64,000 nt of DNA from positions 3,782,001 through 3,846,000 of the forward strand of contig NZ_JAPEPZ010000001.1 of the NCBI RefSeq assembly GCF_026339875.1, written 5' to 3'. This document shows, piece by piece, positions 1 to 10,037 of the stretch. The notes below the pieces were generated by a model. It searched no databases. It saw nothing but the letters and a program-made list of their open reading frames with translations, and had not been told where the DNA came from. The DNA is from Streptomyces sp. NBC_01571 (GTDB lineage Bacteria > Actinomycetota > Actinomycetes > Streptomycetales > Streptomycetaceae). The translations under genes were made by a program, and so were the position numbers. Position 1 is the first letter of the stretch, and each line of letters opens with the position of its first letter.

Positions 1-882
1 GTAGGCGTCCAGCCGATGCCCGCCCGAGCCCCCCGTGCCGTTCTGGTCCCGCGCACTGAAGTACAGCCGCCCGTCGGGGAGTTCGGCCACACCGCTCTCG
101 TTGACGTTGAGCCGTCCGTCGTACGAGTCGTCGACGAACCCGAGTCGCCAGTGCTGTCCGCCGTCGTCGCTGTAGAGGGCGTGTCCGCCGTAGTACCGGG
201 GCTCCCGGCCGGTGTCGGAGGAGCCGGACGGCGGCGCGGAGGAGTGGTCGGCGGGAACCACCAGCCGCCCGGCGTGCGGACCGTGCCGCAGGGCGATAGC
301 GTGCCCGGGCCCTGTGGCGTACCACCGCCACCCCGGCCGTTTCACCGCGCCGGTGATCTCCCGGGGGGCGGAGAAGTGACGGCCGTCGTCACGGCTCGTC
401 TGGACGAAGACACGGCGGCCGAGTCCCCGCGCGGCCTCGCCCCGCATGATCTGCGCCTCGGTCACCCGGCCGCCGTTGAAGCAGGTGAGCAGGACGACGC
501 GGCCGCTGCGGGGGTCCACGACGGGCGCCGGGTTGCCCCGGGTGTCCCCGTCGCCGGCCGCGACGACCCGCAGCGGACCCCACGTACAGCCTCCGTCGGC
601 GGACCGTCTCAGGACGACGTCGATGTCCCCCGTGTCGCCCTCGGCGTCGTGCCGTCCCTCGGCGAAGGCGAGCACCGTGCCCGCGCCGGTCCGGACGACG
701 GCCGGGATGCGGTAGGTGTCGTAGCCGTCCTGGCCGGCGGTGTAGGGCACGGAGGCCGTGCAGCGGGGCTCGGACCGGGCGGCCGCGGACGCGGTGCCGA
801 CGCCGGTGGGAGCGGCGAGGAGACCCACGGCCAGCGCGGCGACGAGGCTGCGTCTCAGGGTGGCCTCGCTCTCGCCTCGCAC
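1..882 (-). CDS. Exo-alpha-sialidase (GH33), partial, cut by left edge
   Basis: Secreted sialidase that would remove terminal sialic acids from glycoconjugates outside the cell. Only the first 294 codons are in the window. An in-frame stop at 901-903 limits the start, and GTG at 882 is the first usable codon; no strong ribosome site is visible. Residues 9-35 look like a signal peptide (LRRS, hydrophobic run, A-x-A near 31-35). Family marks are the catalytic-Arg motif YRIP (57-60) and Asp boxes SADGGCTW (94-101), a variant SRDDGRHF (163-170) and SDDGGQHW (239-246). The rest of the beta-propeller lies outside, so completeness cannot be judged. It is preceded by a palindromic repeat (981-1147). 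Confidence 0.85.
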   Translation of the reverse strand, partial: MRGESEATLRRSLVAALAVGLLAAPTGVGTASAAARSEPRCTASVPYTAGQDGYDTYRIPAVVRTGAGTVLAFAEGRHDAEGDTGDIDVVLRRSADGGCTWGPLRVVAAGDGDTRGNPAPVVDPRSGRVVLLTCFNGGRVTEAQIMRGEAARGLGRRVFVQTSRDDGRHFSAPREITGAVKRPGWRWYATGPGHAIALRHGPHAGRLVVPADHSSAPPSGSSDTGREPRYYGGHALYSDDGGQHWRLGFVDDSYDGRLNVNESGVAELPDGRLYFSARDQNGTGGSGGHRLDAY

Positions 883-980
883 ACCACGAGGCGCGCTACG
901 TCACGTAGCGAACACATTACCCCGGGTGACGGTGAGCGACACCGAGTGACTGCCCGCACTTCCGCGGCCCGGTCCAGGGC

Positions 981-1147
981 GTGTTGCGAAAGTCCCGTCG
1001 TCCGCCCGGAGGGCGGGCCTCGCGGCGTCTGGTGCGTGCTCTCGGCGTGCCGGGCGGAAGATCGCGTACTGGACGTACTCGGGTTTCCGCCCGGTGCGGC
1101 GAGAGGGCGTGCCAGGCGCCGCGAGGCAGGCGGGACTTTCGCAACAC
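981..1147. repeat. 167-bp near-perfect palindromic repeat element (MITE-like)
   Basis: The ends are exact inverted copies: GTGTTGCGAAAGTCCCG at 981 and its complement ending at 1147. Complementarity continues inward through two further blocks (CCTCGCGGCG..., CCGGGCGGAA...GTAC) to a 5-nt turn (TGGAC) near 1071, so almost the whole element can fold into one hairpin. The left arm carries an extra ~17 nt with its own small hairpin (GTCCGCCCGGAGGGCGGGC region). It contains no credible gene. It ends 3 nt from the stop codon of the gene at 1151-1846 and lies 98 nt upstream of the sialidase start, so it may also act as a terminator. I recall similar sequences being common between Streptomyces genes, but could not check. 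Confidence 0.75.
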
Positions 1148-1150
1148 GAC

Positions 1151-1846
1151 CTAGGACGGTGTGCGCGCCGCGACCAGGAGCCGTGTCACCTCGTCCGCGC
1201 AGATCGTCAGCGCCGCGCCGACGGTGGAGAGGACGTCCCGTTCGGCGGGCGTGTACGGCCCGTCGGCCAGCGCGATCCGGGCCCCCTGGAGCAGGATCGA
1301 TTCGCGGCCGGCCGACGCGAGGTGCGGCGCGAGCGGGTCCAGGGCCTCGTGGAGCTCTATCGCGAGGCCTGCCCCGCAGGGCTCTCCGAAGAGCCGGCCG
1401 GTGTCGGCGGCGAGTGCCTCGACGAGCGCGGCGAGCTGGTCCTCGGTGCAGTCGTCGAAGCCGGCCGAGCGCACCGCGACGGCCGCGGTCTCCAGGGACG
1501 TACGGGAGCAGGTGCCGCCGGCCGCGAGCACGGCGAGCGCGACGGTGTGGACGGCGTCGCGGAGCATCGCCGAGAAGCGCGTGGTGGTGGGGTGGTCGAG
1601 GACGTCCGCGCCGTAGTGGCGGCGGCAGGCCGCGCACTCGACGACGGGGCCCGTCTCACCGCGCGGCAGGACCGGGACACCCAGCAGGGTGAAGCGGCGG
1701 CGGCCGGTGAGGCGCTGGTAGTTGCGGTCGCCTCCGCAGCCCGGGCAGAAGAACTCGCCGTCCCCCTTGGTGGTCCACGCGGTACGGGTGCCCAGGATGC
1801 GGGGAACCTGAACTGCACGACCGTTTCGTCCCCACCCTGGCAGCAC
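1151..1846 (-). CDS. Zinc-ribbon / TerB-like domain protein
   Basis: About 231 aa, predicted cytoplasmic. The N-terminal third has a zinc ribbon with two CxxC knuckles (CPGCGGDRNY and CAACRRHYG), giving four metal-binding cysteines. The C-terminal part is an all-helical domain with the acidic, Ala-rich pattern of TerB-like tellurite-resistance domains (ALADGPYTPAERDVL, typical of the TerB metal-binding helices). The GTG start at 1846 is chosen because GGAGG lies 9 nt upstream; an ATG at 1906 has no ribosome site. The exact function is unknown: TerB-family proteins bind metal or act in phage/stress response, but this one stands alone with no ter cluster. Its stop codon is almost touching the palindromic repeat at 981-1147. 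Confidence 0.7.
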   Translation of the reverse strand: MLPGWGRNGRAVQVPRILGTRTAWTTKGDGEFFCPGCGGDRNYQRLTGRRRFTLLGVPVLPRGETGPVVECAACRRHYGADVLDHPTTTRFSAMLRDAVHTVALAVLAAGGTCSRTSLETAAVAVRSAGFDDCTEDQLAALVEALAADTGRLFGEPCGAGLAIELHEALDPLAPHLASAGRESILLQGARIALADGPYTPAERDVLSTVGAALTICADEVTRLLVAARTPS

Positions 1847-1977
1847 CGTCGCACACCTCCGTAACGCCGCGGCAACATCGCCGCGCTGGCGTGATGTTAG
1901 CCACATTGTCGAGGCGGAGTCAGTACCCCGGACGAGACCTCTCCGTGATCTTCACGGGGATTGGCCGGTAAACGACG

Positions 1978-2011
1978 TGGCCCCGCTCGCCTCGAAAGGC
2001 GGACGGGGCCA
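1978..2011 (-). terminator. Hairpin terminator downstream of leuA
   Basis: TGGCCCCG pairs with CGGGGCCA around an inner CGCCT/AGGCG stem, 22 nt after the leuA stop codon. There is no long U-tract, as usual for Streptomyces terminators. Confidence 0.65.
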
Positions 2012-2032
2012 GGAAAACGCCGGTCAGAGTGG

Positions 2033-4003
<1,971 letters not shown>

Positions 4004-4107
4004 TCATACCACCCAGGAGCGGACGGGGGCACTCCCTATCACCGCATTTCACACGATCTTGGTCGCCGGTAGTGACACGGGCGTGACTCAGTGCAATCGT
4101 GCCGGGC

Positions 4108-5181
4108 ATGACCGCCAACGCGGCAGGCTTCGAGCCTGTCTTCTGCACCATCGTGCCGCCCCACGTCCTCGACACGCTGGCCCAGCACGAGGACCCAGCG
4201 CTCTCCGGGCCCGCGCGCCGCACCCTGGAGCGCGACGCCTTCGAGCGCACCCACCGCCGGCTGACCACGGTCATCGGCGCGCCCACGGTGGCCGCGCCGC
4301 AGGGCGCTGCCACGGACAAGCCGCAGCGCACCGTCTACGACGCACGCCACCACCAGGACCTGCCCGGCAACAAGGTCCGCGGCGAGGGCGACGACCCCGG
4401 CAAGGACGCCACCGTCAACCGCGCGTACGCCGGCCTGGGGGCCACCTTCGACCTGTACCTGAACGCCTACGCCCGTAACTCGATCAACGGCGAGGGCCTT
4501 CCCCTCGACGCGAGCGTGCACTTCGACCGGGACTACAACAACGCCTTCTGGAACGGCGAGCAGATGGTATTCGGGGACGGTGACGGCGAGATCTTCCTCG
4601 ACTTCACCATCCCGGTCGACGTCATCGGCCACGAGCTGACCCACGGCGTCACCCAGTACACGGCGAACCTCACCTACTTCGGCCAGCCGGGCGCCCTCAA
4701 CGAGTCCATGTCCGACGTCTTCGGCTCGCTGATCAAGCAGTACACGCTCGGCCAGACCGCGTCCGAGGCCGACTGGCTGATCGGCGCCGGACTGCTCGCC
4801 CCGCGGGTCACCGGCAAGGCGCTGCGTTCCATGAAGGAACCGGGCAGCGCCTACGACGATGACGCGCTCGGCAAGGACCCGCAGCCCGCGACCATGGACG
4901 GCTATGTGCGCACCGGCCGCGACAACGGCGGCGTCCACATCAACTCCGGCATCCCCAACCACGCCTTCTACCTCGTCGCCCAGGCACTCGGCGGCCACGC
5001 CTGGGAGCGTGCCGGACAGATCTGGTACGACGTCCTCACCGGCGGCGAGCTCCCGTCGCAGGCGAGCTTCGCCGACTTCGCCGAGCTGACGGTCGCCCGG
5101 GCCAGGAGCCGGTACGGGGAGGGCGAGGAGCTCCAGTCCGTCACGAAGGCCTGGGAGCAGGTCGGGGTCGCGACGTCGTAG
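4108..5181 (+). CDS. Protealysin-like M4 family metallopeptidase
   Basis: Thermolysin-family zinc protease, 357 aa from ATG 4108 (360 from an in-frame GTG at 4099; neither has a ribosome site and a leaderless start is plausible). No signal peptide. The N-terminus carries the short protealysin-type propeptide, recognised by FCTIVPPHVLDTLA (residues 5-18 by GTG numbering), unlike the ~200-aa prodomain of secreted thermolysins. Catalytic HELTH is at 178-182, the third zinc ligand is in GALNESMSD (Glu202), and the transition-state His in NGGVHINSGIPN is His280. The gene 32 bp downstream encodes an emfourin-like inhibitor, the partner known for protealysins. Probably a cytoplasmic or non-classically released protease kept inactive by propeptide and inhibitor. 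Confidence 0.9.
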   Translation: MTANAAGFEPVFCTIVPPHVLDTLAQHEDPALSGPARRTLERDAFERTHRRLTTVIGAPTVAAPQGAATDKPQRTVYDARHHQDLPGNKVRGEGDDPGKDATVNRAYAGLGATFDLYLNAYARNSINGEGLPLDASVHFDRDYNNAFWNGEQMVFGDGDGEIFLDFTIPVDVIGHELTHGVTQYTANLTYFGQPGALNESMSDVFGSLIKQYTLGQTASEADWLIGAGLLAPRVTGKALRSMKEPGSAYDDDALGKDPQPATMDGYVRTGRDNGGVHINSGIPNHAFYLVAQALGGHAWERAGQIWYDVLTGGELPSQASFADFAELTVARARSRYGEGEELQSVTKAWEQVGVATS

Positions 5182-5213
5182 CCCCGGCGCCCGATCCGTA
5201 CTAGACAGGACCC

Positions 5214-5480
5214 ATGCGTATTCAGGTGAGGCGCACGGGCGGATTCGCGGGCATCGAGCGCCGGGCCGAGATGGACACCTCGGGACGGGCAGACGGCCGT
5301 GAGTGGCAGGCCCTGGCCGAGCGGGCGGTCGCCGCCGGCCGGGGCAGCCGCCCCGCCGGGGTTCCGGACGGTTTCAGCTACGAGATCACGGTGGACGGCA
5401 GGACGGTGTACGCGGCCGACCCGAGTCTGACGGAGGAGCAGAGGGAGCTGATCTCACGCGTGCTCAAGGAAGGGGCGTGA
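5214..5480 (+). CDS. Emfourin-like protealysin inhibitor
   Basis: 88 aa, no signal peptide, ATG preceded by AGGA at the right distance. It starts MRIQVRRTGGFAGIERR, the beta-strand and Gly-Phe-Ala-Gly signature of emfourin, the small protein inhibitor co-encoded with protealysin in Serratia. An acidic helix and the segment DGFSYEITVDGRTVYAADPSLTEEQ follow. It lies 32 bp downstream of the protealysin-like gene in the same direction and is almost certainly co-transcribed. Inferred role: binds and blocks the active site of that protease inside the cell. Assignment rests on the N-terminal motif plus gene pairing. Confidence 0.8.
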   Translation: MRIQVRRTGGFAGIERRAEMDTSGRADGREWQALAERAVAAGRGSRPAGVPDGFSYEITVDGRTVYAADPSLTEEQRELISRVLKEGA

Positions 5481-5541
5481 GAGGGGCCGCCGGGACGGGG
5501 CACCGGCGGGGAAGCGGCAACTCGTAGTTCACGCCCGCCCG

Positions 5542-5568
5542 TTGACTTCCTTTACTGTCGGTAAGGAT
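5542..5568 (+). promoter_or_regulatory. Promoter/operator region of the beta-glucosidase operon
   Basis: A TTGACT -35-like hexamer (5542-5547) overlaps the imperfect inverted repeat CTTTAC-tgtcg-GTAAGG just before the start codons. The repeat is in the right place to bind a repressor, but none is encoded nearby. Confidence 0.35.
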
Positions 5569-6892
5569 GATCGCGCGCATGGCGACGAACCCTCTACCGC
5601 AGTTCCCGCCCGGCTTCCTCTGGGGCGTGTCCACCTCGGCCCACCAGATCGAGGGCGCCGTCCAGGAGCGCGACCCCTCGGTGTGGGACGCCTTCACCGC
5701 CGAGCCCGGCCGCGTCAAGGACGGCTCGACCGCGGCGGTGGCCTGCGACCACTACCACCGCTACCCCGAGGACGTGGCGCTCCTCGCCGACCTGGGCGTG
5801 GACGCGTACCGCTTCTCGGTCTCCTGGCCCCGGGTGAACTCCCCCGGCGGCCTCGACTTCTACGACCGGCTCGTCGACGCGCTGTGCGCCGCCGGGGTGC
5901 GCCCCGTCCCGACCCTCTTCCACTGGGACCTGCCGCTGGAGCTGGACTGGCTGAACCGGGACACGGCGGAGCGCTTCGCCGAGTACGCCGGTGTCGTCGC
6001 CGCCCGGCTCGGTGACCGCGTACAGAAGTGGATCACCCTGAACGAGCCCGCCGAGCACACCCTGCTGGGCCACGCGCTCGGGGCGCACGCCCCGGGCAGG
6101 CGGCTGCTCTTCGACGCACTGCCGGTGGCCCACCACCAACTCCTCGCACACGGCCTGGCGGTACGGGCGCTGCGTGCGGCCGGGGTCGCCGACATCGGGA
6201 TCGCCAACTCGCACGGGCCGACCTGGGCGGCGTCCGGGCGCCCCGAGGACGTGGCGGCCGCGGACTTCTACGACCTCCTGCTCAACCGGCTGTTCGCGGA
6301 CCCCCTGCTGCTGGGCCGGTACCCCGAGGGCATCGGCGAGCTGATGCCGGGACACCCCGAAGGCGTCGAGGCGGACCTGAAGGTGATCGCGGAGCCGCTG
6401 GACTGGTACGGGATCAACTACTACCAGCCGACCGGCGTGGGAGCCCCGCAGGGCACGGAGATCGAGTTCGGCGGACTGACCCTGCCCGCCGAACTCCCCT
6501 TCTCCGTAAGGGAACTGGAGGGGTACCCGGTCACGGACTTCGGCTGGCCGGTGGTCCCCGAGGCGCTGACCGAACTGCTGGTGGGCTTCCAGGAGCGCTA
6601 CGGCGACCGGCTCCCGCCGGTGGTCATCACCGAGAACGGCTGCTCTTACGAGGGCATCGACGACCAGGAACGGATCGCGTTCCTCGACGGTCATGTCCGG
6701 GCCCTGCACCGGGCGTCGGAGCGGGGCGTGGACGTCCGCGGCTACTTCGTGTGGTCGCTGCTGGACAACTTCGAGTGGGCGGAGGGGTACGCGCGCCGCT
6801 TCGGTCTCGTGCACGTCGACTACGACACGCTGAAGCGCACCCCCAAGGCGTCGTACACCTGGCTGCGGGACGCCCTGCGGGCGCGGGGATGA
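5567..6892 (+). CDS. Family 1 beta-glucosidase
   Basis: 441 aa from ATG 5567; ATG 5579 (MATNPLPQFPPGF) is equally possible and better placed relative to AAGGA. Cytoplasmic GH1 TIM-barrel enzyme cleaving beta-glucosides such as cellobiose. Visible motifs are the N-terminal signature FLWGVSTSAHQIEGA, the acid/base Glu160 in TLNEP, the nucleophile Glu356 in ITENG, and the sugar-binding WSLLDNFEWAEGY near the C-terminus. The stop overlaps the start of the downstream sugar transporter (ATGA at 6889-6892), so uptake and hydrolysis are translationally coupled. Substrate specificity within beta-glycosides cannot be read from sequence. Confidence 0.93.
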   Translation: MIARMATNPLPQFPPGFLWGVSTSAHQIEGAVQERDPSVWDAFTAEPGRVKDGSTAAVACDHYHRYPEDVALLADLGVDAYRFSVSWPRVNSPGGLDFYDRLVDALCAAGVRPVPTLFHWDLPLELDWLNRDTAERFAEYAGVVAARLGDRVQKWITLNEPAEHTLLGHALGAHAPGRRLLFDALPVAHHQLLAHGLAVRALRAAGVADIGIANSHGPTWAASGRPEDVAAADFYDLLLNRLFADPLLLGRYPEGIGELMPGHPEGVEADLKVIAEPLDWYGINYYQPTGVGAPQGTEIEFGGLTLPAELPFSVRELEGYPVTDFGWPVVPEALTELLVGFQERYGDRLPPVVITENGCSYEGIDDQERIAFLDGHVRALHRASERGVDVRGYFVWSLLDNFEWAEGYARRFGLVHVDYDTLKRTPKASYTWLRDALRARG

Positions 6893-8154
6893 CGGCGGCG
6901 GACCCGGCCGCGACGCCCCTGAGCGCCCTCGCCGAGCCCGTCGAACGGGTCGGCCGGGGCTGGACATCGGCGCTCTCGCTCGCCAACGGGGCGATCTGGG
7001 TGGGCTGGTACGGCCCGCTGCAGATCCTCCTCGCCTCCCAGGCGGAGGACTTCGCGCCCGGCGCCGACCTGTCCAAGGAGACGATGCTGGCGTGGGTGAC
7101 CGGCGCGGGCGCGGTCGTGTCGCTGGTCGCCAACCCTGTCTTCGGCGCGCTCTCCGACCGGACCACGGCCCGCCGGGGCCGCCGTACACCGTGGATCGTG
7201 GCCGGGTCCGCGGGCGGCGCCCTCTCGCTGCTGCTCCTGGCGGGGGCGGACGGAATCTGGACGATGGCGCTGGGCTGGTGCCTGGTCCAGCTGACCCTGA
7301 ACGCCGCCTTCGCCGCGGTCACCGCGGCCGTCCCCGACCGGGTGCCCCGGCTCCAGCGGGGCTCGGTGGGCGGCTGGCTGGGCGCGGCGCAGATCCTGGG
7401 CGTGGTCGGCGGGACGGGCCTGGCGACCGTGGCCGGGGGCGTGGGCGGCGGCTACGCGGCCTGCGCGGTGTTCACGCTGGTGGGCGTACTGCCGTACGTG
7501 CTGCGCTTCCCGGACCTGCGGCTGTCCCCCGCACATCGGCCGCCCTGGTCGTGGCGCTCCTTCGCCGCCTCCTTCCGGCTGCGCCCCCGCGACCATCCGG
7601 ACCTGGCCTGGGCCTGGCTGACCCGCTTCCTGATCAATCTCAGCAACGCGCTCGTCCTCCTCTACCTGCTGTACTACCTGCGTGACCGGCTGCACTACGG
7701 CGATCCCGAGAACGGTGTGCTGATCCTGACGGCGGTCAACGGTGTCACGCTGCTCGCCACGGTCGTGGTCGGCGGGGTGTGGTCCGACCGGGTGGGCCGC
7801 CGCAAGCCGTTCGTGATCTGGTCGGGTGTGCTCATGGCCCTCGCCACGGGGGTCCTGTCCGGCTGGCAGACCTGGCCGGGCGCGATCCTCGCGGCGGCGG
7901 TGCTGGGCGTCGGCTTCGGCGTCTTCACCTCGGTCGACTTCGCCCTGATGACGGACGTGCTGCCGACGGCCCTGGACCGCGGCAAGGACCTCGGCGTCAT
8001 CAACGTCGCCAACGCCCTGCCCCAGGTGGCCGCCCCGGCGCTGGCGGCCCCGATCGTGACCTACCTGGGCGGCTACCGGGTGCTGTACCTGGTGGCGGCC
8101 GTGATCGGACTCGCGGGGGCGGTGCTGGTGCGGCGGATCAGGGGCGTCGACTGA
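6889..8154 (+). CDS. MFS sugar transporter (GPH/SLC45-like)
   Basis: 421 aa with about 12 membrane spans. The start ATG overlaps the beta-glucosidase stop by 4 nt. The loop motif GALSDRTTARRGRRTPWI between helices 2 and 3 is typical of the glycoside/sucrose-type branch of the major facilitator superfamily, with a repeat of it in the second half (GVWSDRVGRRKPFVI). Coupling to a GH1 enzyme indicates import of a beta-glucoside or disaccharide by cation symport. The real substrate is unknown. There is no regulator gene beside it. Confidence 0.85.
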   Translation: MTAADPAATPLSALAEPVERVGRGWTSALSLANGAIWVGWYGPLQILLASQAEDFAPGADLSKETMLAWVTGAGAVVSLVANPVFGALSDRTTARRGRRTPWIVAGSAGGALSLLLLAGADGIWTMALGWCLVQLTLNAAFAAVTAAVPDRVPRLQRGSVGGWLGAAQILGVVGGTGLATVAGGVGGGYAACAVFTLVGVLPYVLRFPDLRLSPAHRPPWSWRSFAASFRLRPRDHPDLAWAWLTRFLINLSNALVLLYLLYYLRDRLHYGDPENGVLILTAVNGVTLLATVVVGGVWSDRVGRRKPFVIWSGVLMALATGVLSGWQTWPGAILAAAVLGVGFGVFTSVDFALMTDVLPTALDRGKDLGVINVANALPQVAAPALAAPIVTYLGGYRVLYLVAAVIGLAGAVLVRRIRGVD

Positions 8155-8195
8155 ATTCGGGTGCCCGGACGGGACCGTTCGTCTTGGATGACGTC

Positions 8196-9005
8196 ATGCC
8201 CCCTGTGCACACACCGCTGGACCGGCTGGAGCGCTACTACGACGCGGTACCGCGCGCCGCCGCGCGGACCGAGGACTTCGGGCCACTGACCCTCTTCGTG
8301 CGGGAGACGGCCGGCTGGCCGTACTACGCGCGCCCCACGCTGGAATGGACGGGTCCGGCGGCCACCGTCGCGGACGTGGACCGGGTGCGGGCGCGGCAGC
8401 GGGAGCTGGCGGTGCCCGAGGCCGTCGAGTGGGTGGCGGAGGTGACGCCGGGCCTGCGGGAGGCCGTCGAGGCGAGTGGGCTACGGGTGCACGCGCACCC
8501 CCTGATGATCCGCGACCGGGACGCTCCGCTGCCCGGCCCGCATCCCCTGGTCCGTGTCCTGGGACCCGAAGACCCCCTCATCGCGGGCGCGTTGGCGGTG
8601 CCGCACCTCGCCTTCGCGGCGCCCGGCACCGCGGTGGGCGAGACCGGGGCCGAGGCACTGGCCGCCGGGATCACGGCCCGCGCCGGGGAGGTTTCCGCCG
8701 CCGCGGACCGTATCCGGGCCGGCCGCAGCGTCCTTGCCGCGGCGGTCGGGGACGGCGTCGCGCTCTGCTCCGGGATGCACCTCCCCGTCGGCCGCGTGAG
8801 CGAGATCGTGGGCGTCGGCACCCTGCCCGCCGCACGCCGCCGCGGCCTGGCCTCGGGTGTCACCGCCGCGCTGGTGGCCGACGCGCGCGAGCGGGGTATC
8901 GACACCGTGTTCCTCTCGGCCGGGGACGACGACGTGGCCCGTATGTACGCCCGCCTGGGCTTCCGGCGCGTGGCCACGGCCCTGATCGCGGAACCCGTGG
9001 AGTGA
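8196..9005 (+). CDS. GNAT family N-acetyltransferase
   Basis: 269 aa, probably cytoplasmic. The C-terminal half holds the acetyl-CoA-binding motif A (VGTLPAARRRGLASGVTAAL, R/Q-x-x-G-x-G/A type) followed by the beta-alpha unit ending in MYARLGFRRV. The N-terminal half is a second, degenerate GNAT-like lobe, as in tandem GNAT proteins. ATG at 8196 is the first Met consistent with the conserved start VHTPLDRLERYYDAVP. It lies 41 bp downstream of the transporter and may be read through from it. The acetyl acceptor is unknown. Confidence 0.75.
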   Translation: MPPVHTPLDRLERYYDAVPRAAARTEDFGPLTLFVRETAGWPYYARPTLEWTGPAATVADVDRVRARQRELAVPEAVEWVAEVTPGLREAVEASGLRVHAHPLMIRDRDAPLPGPHPLVRVLGPEDPLIAGALAVPHLAFAAPGTAVGETGAEALAAGITARAGEVSAAADRIRAGRSVLAAAVGDGVALCSGMHLPVGRVSEIVGVGTLPAARRRGLASGVTAALVADARERGIDTVFLSAGDDDVARMYARLGFRRVATALIAEPVE

Positions 9006-9320
9006 GCGGGGAGGTCCCGCCCCCGACCGCGCTCCACGGAGGGACGGACTTCGGCCACTTTCGCCGCGCCTCCGAGGAATCCCCCGGGTGTCCCTTGCCA
9101 TCCCACGCCGCTCGCGCATCAATGGAACCGTAAGTTCCGACGGACCGTCAGATACGCCGTGCGGTGTCCCGCACCCCGCTCGCGGACGGTCCCCGCGTAC
9201 ACGTCTCTCCGCACCCGCACCGGAGCCCCGGTGACGCGTCCGTGTGCCCGGTACCGGAGACACACCGGTGCCGTCCCTCCATCCCCACATGGCAATTCCC
9301 GTACAAGGGAAGGGAACCCG
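9006..9320 (+). other. Intergenic region upstream of the WxL-like locus
   Basis: 315 bp without a credible gene. It contains a GGAAC-N16-CGTC arrangement (9125-9149) resembling an ECF sigma-E-type promoter, and the operator-like CCGACGG-A-CCGTCAG repeat (9137-9151). Downstream is a long apparent 5' leader ending in a purine-rich ribosome site. Confidence 0.4.
9137..9151. promoter_or_regulatory. Operator-like inverted repeat, site 1 (CTGAYGG type)
   Basis: CCGACGG-A-CCGTCAG, 7-bp arms around a single base with one mismatched pair. The same architecture recurs upstream of the next gene at 9915-9929, which suggests one regulator for both. Confidence 0.45.
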
Positions 9321-9797
9321 ATGAGACGCAAGCAACTGGGAACCGCCGCGGCGCTGGCCGCCGGCGCCCTCGCCGCGACCGGTCTGGCCTTCGCGCCGAC
9401 CGCCGCGGCCGTCAGCCCGCTGACCGCGACCATCAGCGCCACCTGCACACTCGGCGGCGGCGGTGCGGCCACCCTCACGGCCACCCAGAACGGCACGGCC
9501 GCGACGATGACCCTCAGCTCCACCTCGATCACCTCCCCGCTCCCCCTGGCGCAGGACTCGATCGCCTCCACGCTGACGCTGGCGAAGGCCGGTGGCGGCA
9601 CCACCGCGTTCACCGGCACGAAGAACCCCGCCATCGCGGCCGGCGACGGTGTCTCCGTGGGTCCGCTCGACGGCACCGTCGCCTCCGGGGACAGCCTGGA
9701 CGCGTACGGCGGCTCCCTGCGGATGGTGGTCTTCGGCATCACCATCTCGTGCACCGCGGACGCGCCGCAGTCACCGGGCCCGTTCGTCTTCGACTGA
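9321..9797 (+). CDS. Small secreted protein of the WxL-like locus
   Basis: 158 aa; ATG 9321 follows a purine-rich ribosome site (AAGGGAAGGGAA). Residues 1-30 form a clear signal peptide (MRRKQLG, Ala-rich hydrophobic run, cleavage near APTAAA). The mature part is beta-rich, Thr/Ser/Gly-rich and has just two cysteines, one near its start (ISATCTLGG) and one near its end (TISCTAD), likely a disulfide. That pattern and size resemble the N-terminal domain of the next protein (Cys in ATHCIPP and TPCTVT), so the two may share a fold. No enzymatic motif. Inferred role: cell-surface or envelope component working with the two downstream genes. Confidence 0.65.
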   Translation: MRRKQLGTAAALAAGALAATGLAFAPTAAAVSPLTATISATCTLGGGGAATLTATQNGTAATMTLSSTSITSPLPLAQDSIASTLTLAKAGGGTTAFTGTKNPAIAAGDGVSVGPLDGTVASGDSLDAYGGSLRMVVFGITISCTADAPQSPGPFVFD

Positions 9798-9914
9798 TCC
9801 CCACCCCGCGCAGGTGAGGACCGGTGTCGCCCGCGCTCGGCGGCACCGGTCCGCACGCCCGGCCACACGCCCGGCCGGCCCACGAACCCACCGGGCCGGT
9901 GATGTTGACACGAT

Positions 9915-9929
9915 CTGATGGCCCATCAG
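9915..9929. promoter_or_regulatory. Operator-like inverted repeat, site 2 (CTGATGG type)
   Basis: CTGATGG-C-CCATCAG, a perfect 7-bp inverted repeat around one base, placed just after a TTGACA -35-like hexamer (9905-9910), so it would sit in the promoter spacer of the gene at 10038. Confidence 0.5.
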
Positions 9930-10037
9930 TCGATGGTCCTGCGTTCCATTGACTTCTCTCACGACCCGCACGTCAATGGCCCCCTGTCGGCGCGGACGAG
10001 CCGCTGCGCCCGCATCCCTCAGGAGGGGGCAACAACC

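Noticed and set aside
917..1147. 76-codon minus-strand frame inside the first palindromic element
   Set aside because: It is generated by the palindrome itself and has no recognisable domain.
1151..1846. Possible tellurite-resistance operon
   Set aside because: Only one TerB-like protein is present; no other ter genes nearby, so no operon claim is made.
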